Notes under the pieces: generated by a model
Database searches by the model: none
What the model saw: the letters and a program-made list of their open reading frames with translations, nothing else
Told to the model about the DNA's origin: nothing
Program-made: the position numbers and the translations under genes
NCBI GenBank assembly: GCA_947630765.1
Contig: CANRIX010000019.1
Location: forward strand, 1-39,816
From: an uncultured Clostridia bacterium
Lineage (GTDB): Bacteria > Bacillota > Clostridia > Oscillospirales > CAG-382
Direction of reading: 5' to 3'
DNA: 39,816 nt
Part shown: one piece after another, positions 6,897 to 14,696 of the stretch
Layout: every line of letters starts with the position of its first letter
Numbering within the stretch: the stretch's first letter is position 1

Positions 6897-7940
6897 ATGG
6901 AAAAGAAACTACGGGTAGGCGTGATCGGCGCGGGGAACATCGCGTGCAGCTCGCACCTGCCGGCATACGAAAAATGCACGAACGCGGAGGTCGTGGCGAT
7001 CGCCGACCTGAACCGGGAGCGTGCGGAAGCCGCGGCGAAGCGGTTCAACATCCCGGCGGCATACGGCTCGGTCGAGGAGCTGCTGGAAAAGGCGGACGTG
7101 GACGCGATCGACGTCTGCACCTGGAACAACGGGCACGCCCCGGTCGCGATCGCGGCGGCGAAGGCGGGCAAGCACATCCTGTGTGAGAAGCCGCTAACCG
7201 TTTCGGACGCATGCGCGGAAGCGGTGCGGGACGCGGTGCAGAACGCAGGCGTGAAGTTCTTCCTCGCCGTGCCGGGTCGGTTCGGTTCGCGCAACGAGTA
7301 CCTGCACAAGCAGATCGCGGACGGCGCGTTCGGCGAGATCTACTTCGCGAAAACCGCCTACGTCCGCCGTCGCGGCACGCCGTCCGGCTGGTTCACCGAC
7401 AAAAAGACGGCGGGCGGCGGCCCGGTCATCGACATCGGCGTGCACGGCATCGACGCGGCGTGGTACCTGATGGGCTGCCCGACGCCGACGCGGGTCTCCG
7501 CGTTCACGTCCTACCGCATCGGCGACTACCAGACCAAAGGCGTGGACCGCTGGCAGGGCACGCCTTGCCCGGACAACCAGTTTGACACCGAGGACATGGG
7601 TGCCGGCGTCATCCACTTCGCGAACGGGTCGATGCTGCTGTTCGAAGCGGCGTGGGCGATCAACGGCGCACCGCACACGGACACGCAGGTGTTCGGCACG
7701 AAGGCGGGCGCGGACCTGAACAGCCTGACCATCTACGGCGAGCGGGACGGCTACCTGAGCGACGACAAGGTCAGCGTCGGGGAAAACGACAAGTTCCTCG
7801 CGGAGATCACGCACTTCGCCGACTGCGTCCTGCACGACAAGCCGACCCGCTACCCGATCGAGCAGGCGGTGACCATGCAGAGGATGCTCGACGCGATCTA
7901 CGAGTCCGCCGCGCAGGGAAAGGAGGTCCTGCTCGCATGA
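6897..7940 (+). CDS. Gfo/Idh/MocA-family NAD(P)-dependent oxidoreductase
   Basis: Sugar or sugar-derivative dehydrogenase of the glucose-fructose oxidoreductase/inositol dehydrogenase family; the substrate cannot be named from sequence. The 347-residue protein has an N-terminal Rossmann fold with GVIGAGNIACSSHLPAY, the CEKPLTVS motif carrying the conserved EKP lysine (about residue 95), and the C-terminal alpha/beta domain with GGGPVIDIGVHGID. The ATG at 6897 has AAGGAG upstream and fits the family's N-terminus; the open frame extending left through the repeats is not coding. Its TGA overlaps the ATG of the next gene (ATGA), so translation is coupled. First gene of a three-gene operon. Confidence 0.85.
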   Translation: MEKKLRVGVIGAGNIACSSHLPAYEKCTNAEVVAIADLNRERAEAAAKRFNIPAAYGSVEELLEKADVDAIDVCTWNNGHAPVAIAAAKAGKHILCEKPLTVSDACAEAVRDAVQNAGVKFFLAVPGRFGSRNEYLHKQIADGAFGEIYFAKTAYVRRRGTPSGWFTDKKTAGGGPVIDIGVHGIDAAWYLMGCPTPTRVSAFTSYRIGDYQTKGVDRWQGTPCPDNQFDTEDMGAGVIHFANGSMLLFEAAWAINGAPHTDTQVFGTKAGADLNSLTIYGERDGYLSDDKVSVGENDKFLAEITHFADCVLHDKPTRYPIEQAVTMQRMLDAIYESAAQGKEVLLA

Positions 7941-8809
7941 AAACCTGCATCAGCACCTACAGCTTCTCGCAGGCGTTCTATGACAAAAAAATCACCTACC
8001 CCGGGATGCTCGAAAAGGCGAAGGAGCTCGGCTGCACGGGCATCGAATTCGTCGTCGACGACGTTGCGCCGGACGGGAGCGACCTCGGCGACTTCTGGAT
8101 GAACCTCGCGGACGAAGCGCGGATGCTGGGGCTGGAGGTCCCGATCTACACGACCGGGGCGAACTTCTTCCAGCCGGACCCGGAGGAGGAGATCGCCCGG
8201 GTCAAGCGGCACGTCGATCTGGCGGCCGCCTGCGGGATCAAGCTGATGCGGCACGACGTGACGGCGGGGTTCTACCCCGGTTACGACGGTCCGCGCACGT
8301 TTGACGCGGTGCTCCCGGTCGTCGCGCCGGCGATCCGGGAGGTCGCGGAATACGCCGCAAGCAAGGGCGTGACGACCTGTTCGGAGAACCACGGGCGCAT
8401 CGTGCAGGACGCGGAGCGCATGCTCGCCGTGTTCGCCGCCGTCGGGCACCCGAACTACCGCTACCTCTGCGACATCGGCAACTTCGGCGGTGTGGACGAG
8501 GACTGCGCCGTTTCCGTCTCGAAGCTGCTCCCGCTGGTCGCGCACGTCCACGTCAAGGACGCGTTCTGGCGGAGCGGCATGCTTCCGAACCCCGGTCGCG
8601 GCTGGAACCGCACGCGGGCGGGCAACTACCGCCGTGCGACCATCTTCGGGCAGGGCGACGTGCCGACCTACCAGTGCCTGCAGATCCTGCACGATTCCGG
8701 CTACGACGGGTACTACTCGCTGGAATTCGAGGGCATCGAGGAAAACCTCATGGCCATCGAGATCAGCATGGAGAACCTGCACCGCATGTTGGGGGAGATC
8801 GAGAAATGA
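7937..8809 (+). CDS. Sugar phosphate isomerase/epimerase-like TIM-barrel protein
   Basis: A 290-residue member of the xylose isomerase-like/AP endonuclease 2 TIM-barrel superfamily. The candidate metal ligands appear in the usual order: Glu in CSENHGRI, Asp in LCDIGNFGG, His in HVHVKD and Glu in YSLEFEG. These enzymes isomerise or epimerise sugars, or act on inositol derivatives, often next to Gfo/Idh dehydrogenases, as here. It starts at ATG 7937, overlapping the previous stop, with AGGAGG about 10 bases upstream. Its own stop overlaps the next start (ATGA). Substrate unknown. Confidence 0.8.
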   Translation: MKTCISTYSFSQAFYDKKITYPGMLEKAKELGCTGIEFVVDDVAPDGSDLGDFWMNLADEARMLGLEVPIYTTGANFFQPDPEEEIARVKRHVDLAAACGIKLMRHDVTAGFYPGYDGPRTFDAVLPVVAPAIREVAEYAASKGVTTCSENHGRIVQDAERMLAVFAAVGHPNYRYLCDIGNFGGVDEDCAVSVSKLLPLVAHVHVKDAFWRSGMLPNPGRGWNRTRAGNYRRATIFGQGDVPTYQCLQILHDSGYDGYYSLEFEGIEENLMAIEISMENLHRMLGEIEK

Positions 8810-9954
8810 ACGTCATCTTACGCGACGGGCAGGTCCTCAGCGAGACAATGGGGCTCATCGGGGCGGACGTGCTGATCAAGGACGGGAAGATCGCGTCGGT
8901 CAAGCCGCACATCGACGGTCCGCAGTGCGAAGGTGCGGCGGAGTACGACCTCGCGGGCGGGCTGCTGGTGCCGGGGCTGGTCGACACGCACAACCACGGC
9001 TTCTGCGGGACGGAGTTCGCCTCGGCGGACGAGCGGTTCGACGGCGGGCTGCTCGCGCTCGCGAAGTGCGGCGTGACGGCTGTTGCGCCGACGGTGCGGG
9101 CGTTGCCGCAGGGTCGTCTGCTCGCGGCGGTCGCGAACATTCGGCGGGAGAAGTCCCGTGCGCCGTTCGGGGCGCGGATCCTCGGCATCAACCTCGAAGG
9201 GCCGTTCCTCTCCCCCGCGCGGATCGGGTCGATGCGGCCGGAGAACCTCGCGCCGCCCACGCCGGAAGCGCTTGCCGAGATCCTTTCCGCCTGCGGAAAC
9301 GACCTGTTATCCATCACGGTCGCCCCGGAGCTGCCGGGGGTCCTGCCGTTGATCGAAACCGTCCGTTCCTCCGGCGCAAGCGCGTCCATCGGGCACACGG
9401 ACGCGACGGCAGAGCAGGTCCTCGCGGCGGCGGACGCGGGCGCGAACCGCGTCACGCACCTCTACAACGCGATGCGGCCGTTCAAGCACCGCGACCCGGG
9501 CGTGGTCGGTGCGGCGCTGACGGATGAACGGCTGATCTGCGAGCTGATCTGCGACTACGTCCACAACGACCCGGTCGCGGTCGATCTCGCGATCCGCGCC
9601 AAGGGGCTCGACGGGATCGTCATGGTCAGCGACACCGGGCGCATGGCGGGGCTCGGCGACGGCGAATACGTCATCGAGGGCAAAAAGCGCATCGTGCGCG
9701 GCAAGCTCTGCCGGACCGAGGAGGGGGTCATCGCGGGGAGCGTCTGCTCCCTGTTCGAGGGGTTCCGCAACCTGCTCCTGCACGGCTACCCGCTCGCGGA
9801 TGTGTCCCGGCTCGCGTCCCTCAATCCCGCCCGCGCCGCCGGGTTGGACAAGCGTCTCGGGTCCATCGCCGTCGGCAAGTACGCCGACCTGATGCTGCTC
9901 GACAGCCTGTTCAACTTGAAAGCCGTCTGGGTCGGCGGTGTGAAGGTCGAATAA
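8806..9954 (+). CDS. nagA: N-acetylglucosamine-6-phosphate deacetylase-like amidohydrolase
   Basis: Amidohydrolase-superfamily enzyme that removes acetate from N-acetylhexosamine 6-phosphates. The 382-residue protein has VDTHNHGFCG (HxH), the LEGPFLSPARIGSMRPENL block with the metal-binding Glu, GHTDAT and THLYNAM with the two metal-binding His residues, and VSDTG with the catalytic Asp position. The order and length match NagA. It is the last gene of the coupled operon, and its neighbours suggest it handles a modified amino sugar together with the dehydrogenase and isomerase. No nagB, PTS or transporter gene is present in the window. A repeat block starts directly after its stop. Confidence 0.8.
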   Translation: MNVILRDGQVLSETMGLIGADVLIKDGKIASVKPHIDGPQCEGAAEYDLAGGLLVPGLVDTHNHGFCGTEFASADERFDGGLLALAKCGVTAVAPTVRALPQGRLLAAVANIRREKSRAPFGARILGINLEGPFLSPARIGSMRPENLAPPTPEALAEILSACGNDLLSITVAPELPGVLPLIETVRSSGASASIGHTDATAEQVLAAADAGANRVTHLYNAMRPFKHRDPGVVGAALTDERLICELICDYVHNDPVAVDLAIRAKGLDGIVMVSDTGRMAGLGDGEYVIEGKKRIVRGKLCRTEEGVIAGSVCSLFEGFRNLLLHGYPLADVSRLASLNPARAAGLDKRLGSIAVGKYADLMLLDSLFNLKAVWVGGVKVE

Positions 9955-9960
9955 GGAGTT

Positions 9961-10287
9961 ACGAGGGGGACGTTTGGGGGTGCCAGCACCCCCAAGCCCC
10001 CCTAGCGCGCATTCGACTCCCGTCGAATGCGGGGGGTATAAAAAAAGCAAGCCGTCCCGACAGGGGGTTCCGTCGGGATGGGATTTTGCAAAGATGTTTT
10101 TCCGTTTTGCGGGCGGTTTCGCGTGCCGAACGCCCACACGCCCCCATTCCGCGCATTCGACTGCCGTCGAATGCGGGGGGTATAAAAAAGCAAGCCGTCC
10201 CGACAGGGGGTTCCGTCGGGATGGGATTTTGCAAAGATGTTTTTCCGTTTTGCGGGCGGTTTCGCGTGCCGAACGCCCACACGCCCC
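9961..10287. repeat. Element A copy plus a 144-bp tandem duplication after nagA
   Basis: ACGAGGGGGACG begins six bases after the nagA stop. Hairpin H1 is GGGGGTG/CACCCCC (9976-9993) and hairpin H2 is GCATTCGAC/GTCGAATGC (10009-10030). From 10007 a unit of about 144 bp occurs twice in tandem (10007-10150 and 10151-10287). Each unit has an H2 hairpin, GGGGGGTATAAAAAA, and TCCCGAC/GTCGGGA. The latter forms a weak terminator-like stem here; the related copy at 13320-13357 is a good one. Confidence 0.8.
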
Positions 10288-10395
10288 CGAAGGCTCCCCC
10301 TTCGGAATCTGCCGACACCGTCGGCAGGCTTGAAAACCCGGCTTGGTCTGCGTGTCAATTCCGGCGCCGCCATCGCCGGTTTTCTCTTAAGGCCG
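10270..10395. repeat. Dispersed repeat C, copy 2
   Basis: It contains GAAGG/CCTTC and TGCCGAC/GTCGGCA hairpins followed by GCCGCCATCGCCGG and TTTTCTCTTAAGG. The ending is shared with the copy at 788-930 and, inverted, with the copy at 20812-20988. It lies between the A-element block and the promoter of the sigma factor gene. Confidence 0.6.
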
Positions 10396-10448
10396 CCCCT
10401 GCAGATTCGTCCCCGAAACGATATTTTTTTACAAAATTCCCCAAACCG

Positions 10449-10478
10449 TGCGACGTTTCCGAGAAAAAAACGCCTATA
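10449..10478 (+). promoter_or_regulatory. ECF-type (autoregulatory) promoter of the sigma factor operon
   Basis: TGCGACGTTTC (10449-10459) followed, 12 bases later, by CGCCTATA (10471-10478). This resembles ECF promoters of Firmicutes, with an AAC/GAC-containing -35 and a CGTC-like -10, rather than TTGACA/TATAAT. Position directly upstream of an ECF sigma gene suggests autoregulation. The element assignment is inference. Confidence 0.45.
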
Positions 10479-10503
10479 TAGATGAAAGGAAGTGACGGCA
10501 GAC

Positions 10504-11079
10504 GTGGAGGACAGGGAGATCGTGGCGTTATACTGGTCGCGGTCGGAGCAGGCGCTGGCGGAAACGGAAGCGCGGTACGGGTCGTACTGCCGCGCGATCG
10601 CGCTGCGCGTACTGCACAGCGAACAGGACGCGGAGGAATGCGTGAACGACGCGTATCTGGACGTCTGGAACCGCATTCCGCCGCAGAAGCCGGACGCACT
10701 GGGCGCGTTCCTCGGGAAAATCGTGCGGCACATCGCGATCGACCGCCTGCGCAGGCGCAGCGCGAAGAAGCGGGGCGGCGGCGAAACGCCGCTGGCGCTC
10801 GACGAGCTTGCCGAATGCGTACCCGACCGCGACGGGGTCGAACAGACGCTCGAACGCAAGGCGCTGACCGAGCTGCTCAACCGTTTCCTCGCCGGGCTGG
10901 AGCCGACCGAGCGCAGCGTATTCCTGCGCCGGTACTGGTACATCGAGCCGGTCGCGGACATCGCGAATCGGTTCGGCTTCACCGAAAGCAAGGTCAAGAG
11001 CATGCTGCACCGCACGCGGGGCAAGCTGCGGACGGCGCTCGCCGAACAGGGGTATTTTGGGGGGAATGCAGATGAATGA
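10504..11079 (+). CDS. ECF-type RNA polymerase sigma factor
   Basis: A 191-residue sigma-70-family factor of the extracytoplasmic-function type, which redirects RNA polymerase once released by an anti-sigma factor. Region 2 includes DAEECVNDAYLDVWNRIPP and LGKIVRHIAIDRLRRR. Region 4 includes LEPTERSVFLRRYWYIEPVADIANRFGFTESKVKSMLHRTRGKL, a helix-turn-helix. The GTG at 10504 is chosen because the protein then begins xEDREIVALYWSRSE, the usual N-terminus of this subfamily, with AAAGGA 13 bases upstream; GTG 10492 is an alternative with poor spacing. Its stop overlaps the next gene by 8 bases, so sigma and anti-sigma-like partner are translationally coupled. Confidence 0.85.
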   Translation: MEDREIVALYWSRSEQALAETEARYGSYCRAIALRVLHSEQDAEECVNDAYLDVWNRIPPQKPDALGAFLGKIVRHIAIDRLRRRSAKKRGGGETPLALDELAECVPDRDGVEQTLERKALTELLNRFLAGLEPTERSVFLRRYWYIEPVADIANRFGFTESKVKSMLHRTRGKLRTALAEQGYFGGNADE

Positions 11080-12583
11080 ACGGAAAACGGCGTCCGCGTG
11101 GGAGCTGCTGGACGCGTTCGGCGACGTGGACGACCGCTTCCTCGCCGAGGTCGAAGCGCAGCCGGAGGTGCAGAAGCGCCGGTCGCGGGTGCGCCCGCGT
11201 TGGCTGGCGGCGGCGTGCGTCGCCGCGGCAGTGACGGTCGGGGCGAGTCTCGCCGTCGGGCTGTCCTTCGGGCGCGGAACGGTCGCACCGTCGGACGTGT
11301 CGTCGGAAGAAACGTCCGAAGTGACGTCCTCTCCCGCCGTGCTGGAGAACAGTTCCGCCCCGTCGGTCGAGCCGTCCGTCGAGCCGTCCGTCGAGCCGTC
11401 GAGTCCGACATGGGACACCGGCAAGCTGGTCGCGATGGGGAACCGCAACCTGATGGAGGGGTTCACCGCCAACCCGGTCGAGCTTTTAGCGTCGGACGAA
11501 GCCTTCCTCGCGTCCCAACGGGAATTCGCCTACGCCCTGTTCCGCGCTTCCGCAACGCGGCGGACGGACGGGAGCGACGTCGCCGTGTCCCCGCTTTCGA
11601 CGGAATGGGCGCTTGCGCTGGCGGCGAACGGCGCGGACGCGCCGGAGGAGCTGACGGAGCTGCTCGGGGAGACGTCCCTGCCGCGGCTCAACCGCCTGCT
11701 GCGCACGCTGCGGGAGCGGCTGACCGCCGACGAAGCGCTGACGCTGGACGCGGGGCTGTGGTTCGACGAGCCGGTCGGGGTGTACGAGGACTTCCTGCAG
11801 GTCAACGCGGACTACTTCGGCGGCGCCGCCTACCGGGGGTCGTTCGCGGACGCGCAGACGCTGCAGACGCTCGCGGACTGGGCGGGCGGACCGCTGAAGC
11901 TGCCGGACAGCGGGGTCGCCCTATACGGGAAGATGACGTTCTCCGGGACGTGGGAAACACCGTTCCTGCGGGAGGACGAGGTCGTCGACGGGGTGTTCCA
12001 CGCCGCCGACGGGACCGAGCAGGCGGTGCAGTACCTGTCGCAGGAGCGGAGGATGTCGTACCTCATCGGTGACGGGTTCTACGGCGGAGTGCTTCCCTAC
12101 GCGGAGGGGTACGACTTTGTGCTGCTGCAGCCGTGGGAGGGTCGGTGGGCGGACGTGTACGACTTCGCGTCCGCGCTTACGCCGTCCGCCGTCGCGGAAG
12201 CGATCGCGGAGGGCAGCCCCATCTGGGTCGACCTGATGCTCCCGAAGTTCACGGCGCACGCGGAAACGCCGCTGCAGGAAACGCTGTCCGCGCTGGGCGT
12301 CGAAAAGCTGTTCGGGGCGGGCGCCCTGCCCGCGATGGTCAGCGGGGACGCGTCGCTGTCGGCCGCCGTGCAGACGCTTTCCGTATCCGTCGGGGAGCTG
12401 GGGACCGAAGCGCTCGCCGCCGACCGGCTCATCCCCGTCGAGCCGCCGGTGTCGAGCACCGTCACGGATGCGCCCATGACGTCCGCGCCGGAATGGCTGC
12501 ACCTCGAGTCGCCGTTCGTGTATCTGATCGTCGAGCGGGAAACGGTTCTGCCGGTCGTCATGGGGATCTACGCGGGAAATTGA
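11072..12583 (+). CDS. Membrane-anchored anti-sigma-like protein with extracellular serpin domain
   Basis: A 503-residue fusion. Residues 1-43 are a cytoplasmic stretch (ELLDAFGDVDDRFLAEVEA) like the N-terminus of Clostridial anti-sigma partners. Residues 44-67 are one membrane segment. Residues 68-120 are a Ser/Glu/Pro-rich linker with PSVE repeats. Residues ~130-503 are a full-length serpin: NADYFGG, KMTFSGTW, the hinge ELGTEALAA and the C-terminal signature SPFVYLIVERETVLPVVMGIY. Serpins trap proteases through a cleavable reactive loop. The loop here carries Asp-Arg around P8-P7 and prolines near the expected P1, unusual for an inhibitor, so it may sense rather than inhibit. Topology and the gene overlap with the sigma factor suggest that an external protease signal controls sigma release. 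Confidence 0.75.
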   Translation: MNERKTASAWELLDAFGDVDDRFLAEVEAQPEVQKRRSRVRPRWLAAACVAAAVTVGASLAVGLSFGRGTVAPSDVSSEETSEVTSSPAVLENSSAPSVEPSVEPSVEPSSPTWDTGKLVAMGNRNLMEGFTANPVELLASDEAFLASQREFAYALFRASATRRTDGSDVAVSPLSTEWALALAANGADAPEELTELLGETSLPRLNRLLRTLRERLTADEALTLDAGLWFDEPVGVYEDFLQVNADYFGGAAYRGSFADAQTLQTLADWAGGPLKLPDSGVALYGKMTFSGTWETPFLREDEVVDGVFHAADGTEQAVQYLSQERRMSYLIGDGFYGGVLPYAEGYDFVLLQPWEGRWADVYDFASALTPSAVAEAIAEGSPIWVDLMLPKFTAHAETPLQETLSALGVEKLFGAGALPAMVSGDASLSAAVQTLSVSVGELGTEALAADRLIPVEPPVSSTVTDAPMTSAPEWLHLESPFVYLIVERETVLPVVMGIYAGN

Positions 12584-12631
12584 CAGGGCGTCCGTTTCCG
12601 CACATTTCGTCATCGAAAGGAGAAAACGCTT

Positions 12632-13207
12632 ATGAAACCGATTCTTTCCATCTTGCTCTGCGCCGCGGTGCTTTTCGGGTGTTTCGCGATGCCCGCGGTC
12701 GCGGAGGGACAGACCGTCGAGGAGCAAGCGACCGAGATGCTCGCGAAAGACCGTTCGCCGGGGAAGCTCCTCATCATCTTCCGGGACGGCGCGACGCGGG
12801 ACGAGGTCGAACGGATGCTGGAACGCTACGGCATCCCCGTCAGCGGTGACGCGCTGTCCGCGTATTTTGACGGAGGCTTCTGCGTCGCGGTCGACGTGGG
12901 CGAGGAACGCATTTTCGACGTTCTGGTCGCCCTGCTGCAGGACGAATTGGTGAAGGAAGCGAGCCCGGACTATGTCGCCCCGATGCCCATCGAGTACCGG
13001 CGCGGTGACGCGGACGGCGACGGCGACGTGGACGCGGTCGACTATATGCTGCTCAAGCGGCACATCCTGCACACCTTCAAGCTGACCGGTGTCGGCGCGC
13101 TTTGCGCCGACGCGAACGGCGACGGGGCGGTCAACGCATCCGACTACATGCTGGTCAAGCGGCACGTCCTCGGCACGTTCGGCGACCTCGGCACCTTGGA
13201 CCCGTAA
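12632..13207 (+). CDS. Secreted protein with I9-like inhibitor domain and type I dockerin
   Basis: A 191-residue protein with a signal peptide (MKPILSILLCAAVLFGCFAM, cleavage probably after AVA). Residues about 40-120 (GKLLIIFRDGATRDEVERML ... KEASPDYVAP) resemble the peptidase inhibitor I9/subtilisin propeptide fold. Residues 125-190 hold two calcium-binding dockerin repeats (DADGDGDVDAVDYMLLKRHI and DANGDGAVNASDYMLVKRHV). Dockerins bind cohesins on scaffoldin or cell-surface proteins; no cohesin is in the window. ATG 12632 has AAAGGAG 9 bases upstream. It lies 48 bases after the serpin gene, so it is probably the last gene of the sigma operon. The dockerin call is strong, the I9 call moderate. 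Confidence 0.75.
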   Translation: MKPILSILLCAAVLFGCFAMPAVAEGQTVEEQATEMLAKDRSPGKLLIIFRDGATRDEVERMLERYGIPVSGDALSAYFDGGFCVAVDVGEERIFDVLVALLQDELVKEASPDYVAPMPIEYRRGDADGDGDVDAVDYMLLKRHILHTFKLTGVGALCADANGDGAVNASDYMLVKRHVLGTFGDLGTLDP

Positions 13208-13357
13208 AGTACGAGGGGTACGGGGGTACGAGGAGTACGGTGGGGGAACTCGTTCCCCCACACCCCCTGTAGTGCGCATTCGACTGTCGTCGAATGCGGG
13301 GGGTATAGAAAAAAGCAAGCCGTCCCGACAGAGGTTTTCGTCGGGACGGTGTTTTTT
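13208..13357 (+). repeat. Element A copy after the dockerin gene
   Basis: It begins at the stop codon: repeated (A/G)AGGNGTACGG boxes, H1 hairpin TGGGGGAAC/GTTCCCCCA (13241-13260), CACCCCCTGTAGTGC, H2 hairpin GCATTCGAC/GTCGAATGC (13276-13297), GGGGGGTATAGAAAAAAGC, then a terminator. It lies on the same side of and in the same direction as the gene, like the copy after nagA. The rest of the gap to 13482 holds a GGGGCAAAGCCCC hairpin and no gene. Confidence 0.8.
13320..13357 (+). terminator. Intrinsic terminator within the A-element tail
   Basis: CCGTCCCGAC (13320-13329) pairs perfectly with GTCGGGACGG (13340-13349) and TGTTTTTT follows. It would end the sigma/serpin/dockerin transcript. Confidence 0.85.
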
Positions 13358-13482
13358 ACGTTTGCAGACCGAAACGTTTTTGGGGGATTTTAGGGAACGT
13401 TTTTGAAAAGCTCCCGGATTTTTTTCAAAAAGCCCTTGAAGGGTCCGGGGCAAAGCCCCGCAAATGCGTACCTATGTGCGGG

Positions 13483-13806
13483 TCAGGCGCCGAACACCGC
13501 CTTGGCAAATTCCGAGAGCGCCTTTTTGCGGTCGCGGTAGAGCGCGGAACGTTCCTTATAGTACCGCTCGCACAGGCGGTCGGCGCAGTACTTCTCGCCG
13601 GAAACGAAAAACGTCTCCAGCAGGTCCCGCTGGTAGGGCGTCAGCACCCCGTAGCCGCACGCGATCAGCGTCAATTCCCGCTCCGCGCGGACCTGCCGCG
13701 CCCGCGAACGCGCCCCGGTATACCCCGCCGTCCGCGCCGCCTCCAAATACCGCTTCCGCCGCAGCAGCGCTTCCGCCCGCGCCAGCGCCGTTTCGTCCTT
13801 CCCCAT
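13483..13806 (-). CDS. Small helix-turn-helix-type phage-like regulator (SOS-box controlled)
   Basis: A 107-residue, strongly basic, all-helical protein. The C-terminal half (LTPYQRDLLETFFVSGEKYCADRLCERYYKERSALYRDRKKALSEFAKAVF, described here only by its ends LTPYQ and KAVF) has the layout of sigma region 4-like regulators such as the ArpU/RinA-type late activators of Firmicutes phages. The ATG at 13806 is chosen because GAGAGGAG lies 10 bases upstream; longer readings run into the operator. The promoter at 13853-13881 is followed by a LexA-type box. The nearest phage genes are 7 kb away, so it may be a scattered regulator of that cluster or an unrelated relic. The family is inferred from sequence character. 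Confidence 0.55.
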   Translation of the reverse strand: MGKDETALARAEALLRRKRYLEAARTAGYTGARSRARQVRAERELTLIACGYGVLTPYQRDLLETFFVSGEKYCADRLCERYYKERSALYRDRKKALSEFAKAVFGA

Positions 13807-13829
13807 CTCTCCCACGCTCCTCTCACAAA

Positions 13830-13843
13830 CGAACATTTGTTCT
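13830..13843 (-). promoter_or_regulatory. LexA-type (SOS) operator
   Basis: CGAACATTTGTTCT fits the Firmicutes LexA consensus CGAACN4GTTYG at all but the final positions. It lies just downstream of the predicted start site (about 13846) of the small regulator gene, a repressing position. The same core GAACATTTGTTC occurs upstream of terS at 35149-35162. Confidence 0.7.
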
Positions 13844-13852
13844 ATTGTGAAC

Positions 13853-13881
13853 AGTATACCACAAACCGCGGGGCTTGTCAA
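13853..13881 (-). promoter_or_regulatory. Promoter of the small regulator gene
   Basis: TTGACA (13881-13876), 17-base spacer ending TTTGTGG, TATACT (13858-13853) on the minus strand. Confidence 0.85.
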
Positions 13882-13959
13882 GGGGCAAAACGGGCGTGGA
13901 AATGGGGCTTATGCGACGGAAATTCCGGGTGGCGGCGGGCTCGGAAAAACCGGCGGGCT

Positions 13960-14484
13960 TTACGCGGCGGAGCTTTCGGAAGGCGTCGGCGGCTCGGGGG
14001 GATGGCAGTCGACGACCTCGTAGACGGTCTCCTCGGCGAGCAGGACCTCCAGCGCACGGTAGGAAACGCCGTAGAACGGGCATTCCTTGCGGGGGAAGCA
14101 GAAGTGGACGGTCGTCCCCTCCCGCTCGAGGTTCGGGTAGGCGAGCGCGCGAAGGCGGCGGTACTCCCGCAGCGACGACGCTTCGTCCGGGAAGCGCAGG
14201 TCCGCTTCGGCGTTGAACACCTTCCCCTCTCCGTCGAAGCAGTAGGTATAGGTATAGGCGATGCCGTTCTGGGTCGTCTGCGCGGTGATATAGTCGGTAT
14301 AGACCAGCAGGATCGTCTCGACGGGCGGGAGCAATCCTTCCGCGGAAGCCGACGATTCCGACGGCGCGGACGACGCTTCCGAAACGACCGACGATTCGGG
14401 CGGTTCGGACGGTTCGGACGTCCCGGCGCAGGACGCGCACAGCGCCAGCGCGAGGACGCAGGCGGCGGCGAGAAGCCGTTTCAT
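13960..14484 (-). CDS. Hypothetical lipoprotein, 174 residues
   Basis: Unrecognised secreted protein. It starts MKRLLAAACVLALALCASC, a lipoprotein-type signal with a probable modified cysteine at the end, then a Ser/Glu/Pro-rich linker (about residues 20-50) and a folded domain with several aromatic strands (LVYTDYITAQ, YTYTYCFDGEG) and four cysteines. The tail is again Pro/Ser-rich. The ATG at 14484 has AAGGGGG 8 bases upstream and a promoter at 14511-14539. Likely anchored outside the membrane; function unknown. Confidence 0.65.
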   Translation of the reverse strand: MKRLLAAACVLALALCASCAGTSEPSEPPESSVVSEASSAPSESSASAEGLLPPVETILLVYTDYITAQTTQNGIAYTYTYCFDGEGKVFNAEADLRFPDEASSLREYRRLRALAYPNLEREGTTVHFCFPRKECPFYGVSYRALEVLLAEETVYEVVDCHPPEPPTPSESSAA

Positions 14485-14510
14485 CGCGTTTTCCCCCTTT
14501 CTATGTGGCT

Positions 14511-14539
14511 ATTCTACCACAACGCGGGGAAAACCGCAA
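14511..14539 (-). promoter_or_regulatory. Promoter of the lipoprotein gene
   Basis: TTGCGG (14539-14534), 17-base spacer ending TTGTGG, TAGAAT (14516-14511). Confidence 0.7.
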
Positions 14540-14632
14540 GTGTTTTTTTCGTCCGAACGGCGCGCGAAGCGCTGCGAAAACAGAGAAAATCGCACGAAAA
14601 CGAAAAAAACGCAAAAAAATTAAAAAAAACGC

Positions 14633-14660
14633 TTGACAAATGCTTTTTTTATGGTATACT
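14633..14660 (+). promoter_or_regulatory. rplM-rpsI promoter
   Basis: TTGACA (14633-14638), 16-base spacer, TATACT (14655-14660) preceded by ATGG. An A-rich stretch lies upstream, as in strong ribosomal protein promoters. Confidence 0.85.
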
Positions 14661-14696
14661 GGGAAGCAGTGAAAGAAAGAGAAAGGAATCCGAACC

